Shown piece by piece: positions 13,527 to 18,604 of a stretch of DNA of 18,604 bases (positions are counted from its first letter, which is position 1; every line of letters starts with the position of its first letter). A model generated the notes under the pieces. That model was not told the origin of the DNA. It did not search any database and saw only the letters and a list, made by a program, of their open reading frames with translations. The stretch lies in contig CAZJGG010000058.1 in assembly GCA_964545475.1 (NCBI GenBank), positions 1-18,604 of the forward strand, given 5' to 3'. Source of the stretch: CAZJGG01 sp964545475 (lineage in GTDB: Bacteria > Bacillota > Clostridia > Lachnospirales > JAISER01). The translations under genes were made by a program, and so were the position numbers.

Positions 13527-14747
13527 ATGGATAACTGGATTTTAGACTGCAAACGACTTGCTATTATGGGCGGTACGTTCGACCCTGTTCATTTTGGTCA
13601 TTTAGCAACGGCAGAAGCTGTTCGCTCTCAATTTAATATAGACAAAGTTTTGTTTATACCAACCGGTATGCCACCCCATAAAAAAAATTCTAAAGTAACA
13701 TCAAGTGAGCACCGTTATTTAATGACGGTTCTTGCAACAGTGGACAATCCGCATTTTTTTACATCTAGAATTGAAATTGATAGACCCGGAGAAACGTATA
13801 CCATTGATACAATAACCCAGCTTAGAACGGCTTGCTCTAAAGATGCTGAAATTTATTTTATAACAGGGGCGGACGCTGTTTTTGACATTTTAACATGGCG
13901 TGAAGCTGAAAGGCTTTTAACAATATGTAATTTTATAGCTGTTTCAAGACCCGGGTACAAAAACGATAAGCTTATAAAAGATATTGAAGAGATTAATGCT
14001 AAATATAACAGTAATGTCCGGTATATGGAGGTTCCAGCTCTTGCAATTTCATCTTCAGACATTCGCAAAAGAGTTTCAGAGAATCAGCCTGTAAAGTATT
14101 TGCTTCCGGCAAACGTTGAGAATTATTTGTATAAACATGGTTTGTATAATAAAGAGATTGAAGTTGATGAAGCAGAAATTAATGAGAAGCTTAAAGGGTG
14201 GATTTCCCACAACAGGATTAACCATACTGTAGGTGTGTGCGGACAGGCTATAGTTTATGCAAAACAACATGGATGCGACATACGGAAGGCTTACACCGCC
14301 GCTATATATCATGATATTGCAAAAGAGATTACAAGAGATGAAAAAAAACGATTATGTTTAAAATTCAAAATTAATCTTGACGATTATGAGTCAAGCAGTT
14401 ACGATGTTTCTCATAGTTTTTTAGGCGCAGAAATAGCCAAAAACGAGTTTAACATTTACGATGAGGACATTTTAAATGCGATTCGATACCATACAACAGG
14501 CAGGAGAAAAATGTCTTTGCTTGAAAAAATTATTTTCTTGGCGGACGCTACAGAGCCCGGACGAGATAAATACGGAAGCGAAGCAAAGGAATTGGAAGCT
14601 ATTTGCCTTAAAGACATGGATAAAGCAATGGTTGTTTCACTTGAGAATAAATTTAAATATTGCAAAAGTAAAAAACAGGATGTTCACCCGTTTGCAGAAA
14701 AAGCACTTAAATATTACAAAAAACAAGTTACAAAAATGGAGGATTAA
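13527..14747 (+). CDS. nadD: Fused nicotinate-nucleotide adenylyltransferase (NadD) and YqeK HD-domain hydrolase
   Basis: The N-terminal half (about 10-208) is NadD, which adenylates nicotinate mononucleotide in NAD synthesis. It has the nucleotidyltransferase motif GGTFDPVHFGH (15-25) and the late ISSSDIR (174-180). The C-terminal half (about 212-400) is a YqeK HD-domain protein, a family shown to hydrolyse diadenosine tetraphosphate symmetrically to ADP. Its metal ligands are visible as His233, His262-Asp263, His296, His322 and Asp340. In many Firmicutes nadD and yqeK are adjacent separate genes; here one continuous 406-residue reading frame joins them with only a short linker. An AAGGGG ribosome binding site precedes the ATG. 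rsfS follows five bases after the stop, the usual nadD-yqeK-rsfS order. Confidence 0.94.
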   Translation: MDNWILDCKRLAIMGGTFDPVHFGHLATAEAVRSQFNIDKVLFIPTGMPPHKKNSKVTSSEHRYLMTVLATVDNPHFFTSRIEIDRPGETYTIDTITQLRTACSKDAEIYFITGADAVFDILTWREAERLLTICNFIAVSRPGYKNDKLIKDIEEINAKYNSNVRYMEVPALAISSSDIRKRVSENQPVKYLLPANVENYLYKHGLYNKEIEVDEAEINEKLKGWISHNRINHTVGVCGQAIVYAKQHGCDIRKAYTAAIYHDIAKEITRDEKKRLCLKFKINLDDYESSSYDVSHSFLGAEIAKNEFNIYDEDILNAIRYHTTGRRKMSLLEKIIFLADATEPGRDKYGSEAKELEAICLKDMDKAMVVSLENKFKYCKSKKQDVHPFAEKALKYYKKQVTKMED

Positions 14748-14751
14748 ATTA

Positions 14752-15114
14752 ATGCAAAATGATTTAAAATATTTAACTACGGCTTATAAAGCTATTGAGG
14801 ATAAATTTGGAGAGGATATTGTTATTTTAGATATTCGCAATTTATCTGTTTTAACAGATTATTTTATAATTACTACTGGAAAAAATAAATCCCAAATAAA
14901 AACTATTGCAGACGAAGTTTCTCAAAAACTATATAAAGAGGGGCTGGAACAAAGACATATTGAGGGGTATAATACGGCTAATTGGGTTTTAGTTGATTTC
15001 GGTAACATAATTGTCCATGTGTTTGATAAAGAAAGCCGTGATTTTTATAATATCGAACGTGTATGGGGAGATGCCCAAAGAGTCGTGATAGATGAAGCTC
15101 AGGAGATGGCGTAA
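14752..15114 (+). CDS. rsfS: Ribosomal silencing factor RsfS
   Basis: RsfS binds uL14 on the 50S subunit and blocks subunit joining when nutrients are scarce. The start at ATG 14752 is supported by GGAGGA at 14738-14743, overlapping the end of nadD-yqeK; the open frame continues upstream but lies inside that gene. The 120-residue product has the family signatures VILDIRNLSVLTDYFIITTGKN (about 24-45), IADEVSQKL, then GLEQRHIEGYNTANWVLVDFGNIIVHVF (about 64-91) and the end ERVWGDAQRV. It is the last gene of the nadD-rsfS unit. Minisatellite sequence begins about 45 bases later. Confidence 0.95.
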   Translation: MQNDLKYLTTAYKAIEDKFGEDIVILDIRNLSVLTDYFIITTGKNKSQIKTIADEVSQKLYKEGLEQRHIEGYNTANWVLVDFGNIIVHVFDKESRDFYNIERVWGDAQRVVIDEAQEMA

Positions 15115-15159
15115 GTAATAGTTTAAATGAATATTATTTTTATGTAGATAACTTATTGT

Positions 15160-15391
15160 TGCCAACGTCGGTTGGGGTCGCAAACGGCACTTAGGTCGCC
15201 AACGGCGCTTGGGGTCGCCTACGGCGCTTGGGGTCGCCTACGGCGCTTGGGGTCGCCTACGGCGCTTGGGGTCGCNNNNNNNNNNNNNNNNNNNNNNNNN
15301 NNNNNNNNNNNNNNNNNNNNNNNNNNNNNNNNNNNNNNNNNNNNNNNNNNNNNNNNNNNNNNNNNNNNNNNNNNNCTACGGCGCTTGGGGT
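15160..15391. repeat. GC-rich 19-bp minisatellite interrupted by an assembly gap
   Basis: The unit CGCCTACGGCGCTTGGGGT repeats perfectly at 15216, 15235 and 15254 and resumes as a partial copy at 15376-15391 after the N run. Copies decay toward the left edge: 15197-15215 has one change, 15179-15196 is an 18-base variant, and 15160-15178 is clearly degenerate. Each unit contains a small palindrome, CGCC-TAC-GGCG. The block is far richer in G and C than its surroundings. All three forward frames stay open simply because the unit is short and stop-free; I see no gene. Confidence 0.92.
15276..15375. other. Assembly gap of 100 N
   Basis: Exactly 100 N occur inside the 19-bp repeat. This round number is the usual placeholder for an unknown gap size, so the true number of repeat copies, and any extra sequence between them, is not known. 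Confidence 0.97.
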
Positions 15392-15430
15392 AACGGGGAT
15401 TATCGCTTTCGCTCTAATCCCCGTTACCCC
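15387..15430. repeat. Perfect 15-bp-stem hairpin closing the minisatellite
   Basis: GGGGTAACGGGGATT (15387-15401) pairs perfectly with AATCCCCGTTACCCC (15416-15430) around a 14-base loop. Its left arm begins within the last GGGGT of the 19-bp repeat. No T run follows on the plus strand, so it is not a classical intrinsic terminator, though it could stop or stabilise the rsfS transcript. Confidence 0.85.
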
Positions 15431-15490
15431 ACTATATTAATTTACAAATGCATATCATTGTTATGATATATGAGAATTGTTGCAAATTAT

Positions 15491-15520
15491 TTGACAATTC
15501 ACAATTTCATTTCATATTAC
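15491..15520 (+). promoter_or_regulatory. Possible ftsK promoter
   Basis: A perfect TTGACA at 15491-15496 is followed after 18 bases by TATTAC (15515-15520), about 45 bases before the ftsK start. GAATTGT (15474-15480) and ACAATTC (15494-15500) form an inverted repeat overlapping the -35, which could be an operator. The weak -10 limits confidence. Confidence 0.45.
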
Positions 15521-15563
15521 ATAAACAATTAATTTGAATAAAAGAAACTGAAAGGGCGAAATT

Positions 15564-18122
15564 ATGCCAGCAAAAAAACCTCGCCGAAGAAGCAGGAAAA
15601 AGGTCGTTAAATTAAAAAGAAAACGTAATCCTTTAAATAATGAAATTATTTCAATAATATTAGTAGCCGTTGGGATATTAGCTGCAATAGCAGTATTTAT
15701 TCCAAATGGTGGCGGCGCATTAGGGCTTTACATAAAGCAGATTTTTGTGGGGCTTTTTGGAATGGGCGCAATTTTTATGCCTTTTGTAATATCCGGTCTT
15801 GGTGTTTTTTATATGTTTAAAAGGAAATTTCCGGATATATATAAATCCGTATTTTTTATGCTTTTGTTCATTTGTATAATTAGCTTTGCATTTATGTTAA
15901 GCGGAGACAGCAACGTTTACGCCGGAACGTTTTTTAGCTACATTTCATATTTCTATAAAAATGGAAGTTTAAAAAACGGAGGAATGCTTGGGGCAATGTT
16001 TGGCAATGGGCTTGCAGTTGTTCTTGGAAACGCCGGTGCATACATAGTTTTAACCACAGGAATCGTCATATTAATTATGGTTTTGTCGGGAAAATCATTT
16101 GTTAATTTTTTAACTGGAGCTGGAAGAAAAATTGGCGATTTTACAAACAGCGGAAATTGGGACGAGGATTACGAATATGAAGAAGAGGAATACGAAGAGG
16201 TAAGACCAAAACCTGCCCCAAAAAGAGCTAAAAAACCAATGTCAAAAGAGCCGGATATTAAACATGCTTCGGCTAAACCACATTTGTTTACAATAAATAA
16301 CGAGCCACCGTTAAAAAAGGAAAAAATAGACCTTATTGCTGAAAATGAGGACAAGCCTAAAGGAATGACATTTTTAAAGGATTTAAAATCAAAAAATATT
16401 ACTGACATTACAGATCTTTCAGACGGAGACGATGTAGCTGATTTTGATTTAAACGGTGAGCAGGAAGAAGTATGTGAATTTAACGAAGGCTACAGCGGTT
16501 TTGAACCACCTGAGGAAGTTTATGTTGAAACAAAAGCTAATAAAAAAGAAAAGCTTGATTCAGAGTCAAAACAGAATGATTTTGACAATATCGGTTTGGA
16601 AATAAAGGAGTACACTATAAATAGAAATGCAAATAAAGAAAAACTTAAAACCCCTGTTTTCATGAGCGACAGCGGAGATTATGAGCCGCCGCCAATTGAA
16701 TTTTTAAAGGAAAATCCAACATCAAATTTATCAGGTTCCAGAGCGCAAATTTTAGAAAATTCCCGCAAGCTTGAAGATACTCTTAAAAGCTTTGGGGTAG
16801 AGGCGAAGGTTGTTGAGGTTAGCAAAGGTCCTACAGTTACAAGGTATGAATTGGCTCCCGGTGTGGGGGTTAAAGTTTCCAAAATTTCTGGGCTGGCAGA
16901 CGATTTGGCCCTTAATTTGGCAGCTACGGGTATTCGTATAGAAGCGCCGATTCCAGGCAAAGCTGCTGTAGGCATTGAAGTTCCCAACAAAGAAGTAACC
17001 CCTGTTTATTTGAGAGAGGTTTTGGATGATGACACTTTTATTAACTTCCCATCGAAACTGGCGTTTGGGCTTGGCAAAGATATTGCCGGAAACACTGTTG
17101 TTGGAGACATTGCAAAAATGCCTCACTTACTTATTGCCGGGGCAACAGGTTCTGGAAAAAGTGTTTGTGTAAACACGCTTATAACAAGCATTATTTATAA
17201 AGCAAACCCAGACGAAGTAAAACTTTTAATGGTTGACCCGAAAGTTGTTGAATTAAGTATTTACAACGGAATCCCACATTTATTAATTCCTGTTGTAACA
17301 GACCCGAAAAAAGCCGCAGGAGCTCTAAACTGGGCTGTTACGGAAATGATAACAAGATATAACCTTTTCGCCGAAACAAGCGTAAGGGATTTAAAAGGAT
17401 ATAATGAGCACATTAAAGAAAAGGGCGAGGGAGGATTACTTCCTCAAATTGTTATAATAATCGACGAGCTTGCGGATTTAATGATGGCAGCTCCGGGGGA
17501 AGTTGAGGATGCTATATGCAGGCTGGCCCAAATGGCAAGAGCCGCAGGGCTTCATTTAATTATCGCAACTCAGCGCCCCTCTGTAGACGTTATTACAGGT
17601 TTAATTAAAGCCAATATACCGTCAAGGCTTGCGTTTTCCGTTTCCTCCGGGACGGATTCCAGAACGGTTTTAGACATGACAGGAGCAGAAAAGCTTTTAG
17701 GCAAAGGTGATATGTTATTCTTCCCTGTAGGCATGGGTAAGCCGTTGCGTGTTCAAGGTGCATTTATTTCCGATAAAGAGGTTGAAAGCATTGTAAGCTT
17801 TGTTAAACGGGGCGAAGAAAAAGAGTATGACCAGGAAATGATTGATAAAATAACAGCAACAAAAGTAATAAGTGAAGCAAAAGACGAGGAAGAGGACGAG
17901 TTTTTTGAACCGGCCGTTGACTTTTTGGTTCAAAAAGAAAAAGCCTCTGCTTCCCTTTTGCAAAGGCAGTTTAGAATAGGTTATAACAGAGCTTCAAGGC
18001 TTATAGAGGTTTTAGAAGCAAAAGGTATTGTAGGGCCTGAAGATGGCAGTAAACCGAGAAAGGTTTTGCTTACGCCAATGGAATGGGCTCAAATTAAAGC
18101 AAGAAAAAATTCTGAACAATAG
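15564..18122 (+). CDS. ftsK: DNA translocase FtsK/SpoIIIE
   Basis: This hexameric ATP-driven pump moves chromosomal DNA through the closing septum. The 852-residue protein begins with a very basic tail (1-25) and has about four transmembrane helices between residues 28 and 175. An acidic, low-complexity linker (about 190-380) contains EDYEYEEEEYEE and many Lys/Glu/Asp. The alpha-beta motor follows, with Walker A GATGSGKS (526-533) and Walker B IIIDELAD (Asp634-Glu635). The C-terminal gamma winged-helix domain (about 790-850) contains LLQRQFRIGYNRASRLIEVLEAKGIVGP and reads orienting sequences. GAAAGGGCG upstream provides the ribosome binding site. It is a single-gene unit, with repeats on both sides. 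Whether it serves vegetative division (FtsK) or sporulation (SpoIIIE) cannot be told from sequence. Confidence 0.96.
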   Translation: MPAKKPRRRSRKKVVKLKRKRNPLNNEIISIILVAVGILAAIAVFIPNGGGALGLYIKQIFVGLFGMGAIFMPFVISGLGVFYMFKRKFPDIYKSVFFMLLFICIISFAFMLSGDSNVYAGTFFSYISYFYKNGSLKNGGMLGAMFGNGLAVVLGNAGAYIVLTTGIVILIMVLSGKSFVNFLTGAGRKIGDFTNSGNWDEDYEYEEEEYEEVRPKPAPKRAKKPMSKEPDIKHASAKPHLFTINNEPPLKKEKIDLIAENEDKPKGMTFLKDLKSKNITDITDLSDGDDVADFDLNGEQEEVCEFNEGYSGFEPPEEVYVETKANKKEKLDSESKQNDFDNIGLEIKEYTINRNANKEKLKTPVFMSDSGDYEPPPIEFLKENPTSNLSGSRAQILENSRKLEDTLKSFGVEAKVVEVSKGPTVTRYELAPGVGVKVSKISGLADDLALNLAATGIRIEAPIPGKAAVGIEVPNKEVTPVYLREVLDDDTFINFPSKLAFGLGKDIAGNTVVGDIAKMPHLLIAGATGSGKSVCVNTLITSIIYKANPDEVKLLMVDPKVVELSIYNGIPHLLIPVVTDPKKAAGALNWAVTEMITRYNLFAETSVRDLKGYNEHIKEKGEGGLLPQIVIIIDELADLMMAAPGEVEDAICRLAQMARAAGLHLIIATQRPSVDVITGLIKANIPSRLAFSVSSGTDSRTVLDMTGAEKLLGKGDMLFFPVGMGKPLRVQGAFISDKEVESIVSFVKRGEEKEYDQEMIDKITATKVISEAKDEEEDEFFEPAVDFLVQKEKASASLLQRQFRIGYNRASRLIEVLEAKGIVGPEDGSKPRKVLLTPMEWAQIKARKNSEQ

Positions 18123-18147
18123 ACAACGACACAAGACCCTATTTAAC

Positions 18148-18304
18148 GTGAGTTCGACGAAGTCGAAAAGCCGCTTTAGCGGCTTAATTGCGGAGCAATT
18201 CTCATGTTATGAGCGACAATTTACGGCGTTTTTTGCCGCAAATTGTGCGAATATAATCAAAGTTCGATGAAAATAATGTTTTTTATAATTTTCGTCGAAC
18301 TCAC
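18148..18304. repeat. MITE-like element A: hairpin series inside 14-bp terminal inverted repeats
   Basis: GTGAGTTCGACGAA (18148-18161) and TTCGTCGAACTCAC (18291-18304) are perfect inverted termini. Between them lies a row of separate hairpins: TTCGAC-gaa-GTCGAA (18153-18167), AAGCCGC-ttta-GCGGCTT (18168-18185), AATTGC-gga-GCAATT (18186-18200), CTCAT-gtt-ATGAG (18201-18213) and a longer one at 18217-18245 with GGCG/GCCG core. There is no coding capacity and no clear target duplication. It starts 25 bases after the ftsK stop, and part of it would lie in the ftsK 3' UTR. Confidence 0.8.
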
Positions 18305-18313
18305 ATTTTGGGA

Positions 18314-18483
18314 CTAGGTAAGCACTGATTAATTCAGGTGCAATTTCCAGCGCACAAAATTTGCTGTGCTTTTTTCACAAATAATCCGCCGTTTACTAGG
18401 GGTAAACAAGGATTCTTTGTGAAAAAATTACAGTGAATTTTGTCGTTGGAAATTTGTGCAGGAATTAATCAGTGGTTACCTAG
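18314..18483. repeat. MITE-like element B: 170-bp near-complete palindrome with CTAG ends
   Basis: The left arm starts CTAGGTAAGCACTGATTAAT and the right arm, read on the other strand, starts CTAGGTAACCACTGATTAAT. Similarity between the arms continues almost to the centre (TTTTTTCACAAA.AATCC against the same on the other strand, then GTTTAC / GTAAAC). CTAG at both ends may be part of the element or a 4-bp target duplication, which would fit IS5-type YTAR targets. It is non-coding and begins ten bases after element A, so two different palindromic elements sit back to back. Confidence 0.82.
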
Positions 18484-18505
18484 AGACATTTTTTTAGAAA
18501 AAAAC

Positions 18506-18541
18506 AGCCGTCTTTTGTTTTTAAAAGACGGCTTACTTTTA
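18506..18541. terminator. Bidirectional intrinsic terminator
   Basis: AGCCGTCTTTT (18506-18516) pairs perfectly with AAAAGACGGCT (18523-18533) around GTTTTT. On the plus strand TACTTTTA follows. On the minus strand GTTTTTTTC follows, the stronger T run. It may end ftsK transcription (pushed downstream by elements A and B) and also a minus-strand gene beyond the window. The remaining bases 18542-18604 show no feature I can support. Confidence 0.8.
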
Positions 18542-18604
18542 TATTAGAATTAGAACCTGTATTCAATAAGCTGTTACCCGCCTTTGAAAGCGATTATTCC
18601 GCCA

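Noticed and set aside
14476..14751. N-terminal extension of rsfS by 92 codons
   Set aside because: The extension runs inside nadD-yqeK in another frame. ATG 14752 has a proper GGAGGA site and gives the standard RsfS length.
15172..15466. Three overlapping plus-strand open frames across the 19-bp minisatellite
   Set aside because: A 19-base stop-free unit keeps all three frames open automatically. The frames run through N bases and have no start signal.
18574..18603. Possible 3' end of a minus-strand gene at the window edge (nine codons before a TAA)
   Set aside because: Too short to support, and the bases partly resemble the hairpin at 15387-15430. The terminator at 18506 points that way, but this is not enough to call a gene.

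Overview
The window reads as a low-GC chromosomal segment from a rod-shaped, flagellated member of the Clostridia, most likely near the Lachnospirales. The evidence is the gene order mreC-mreD-mrdA-minC-minD-minE-rodA-mgsA, strong AGGAGG-type ribosome binding sites, a full MinCDE system, FliS behind a SigD-type flagellar promoter, a Gram-positive LexA box and a SpoIIIE/FtsK translocase. The exact genus cannot be read from this sequence. A run of exactly 100 N inside a tandem repeat (15276-15375) shows a scaffolded draft assembly.

Layout. 1-232: region upstream of mreC, mostly a 163-bp element that folds into one long hairpin. 233-4924: mreC, mreD, mrdA (PBP2) and minC, for cell elongation and septum placement. 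4974-6070: eight tandem copies of a ~151-bp unit, each normally holding two perfect 9-bp-stem palindromes; this array separates minC from minD. 6081-8886: minD, minE, rodA and mgsA with their own promoter, ended by a terminator. 8902-10493: an RsgA-type ribosome GTPase and an ECF transporter S component, overlapping by one base. 10564-10692: promoter and tRNA-Gly(CCC). 10709-12744, minus strand: a DUF4130-type protein and a radical SAM DNA repair/modification protein, behind a promoter overlapped by a perfect LexA box. 12850-13466: fliS with a SigD-type promoter and a terminator. 13468-15114: a fused nadD-yqeK gene and rsfS. 15160-15430: a GC-rich 19-bp minisatellite containing the assembly gap, then a perfect 15-bp-stem hairpin. 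15491-18122: ftsK/spoIIIE. 18148-18483: two back-to-back palindromic MITE-like elements, then a bidirectional terminator.

How the genes work together. MreC, MreD, PBP2 and RodA make up the elongasome (RodA polymerises glycan, PBP2 cross-links, MreCD scaffold with MreB, which is presumably just upstream and outside the window). MinC, MinD and MinE place the division site. RsgA and RsfS both act on ribosomal subunits. NadD makes NAD precursors, and its fused YqeK domain is expected to hydrolyse Ap4A. FtsK pumps DNA at the septum. The minus-strand pair looks like an SOS-controlled DNA repair module.

The most unusual content is non-coding. There are four distinct palindromic or tandem repeat families in 18.6 kb, and the one between minC and minD appears to have changed the transcription of a normally compact operon.
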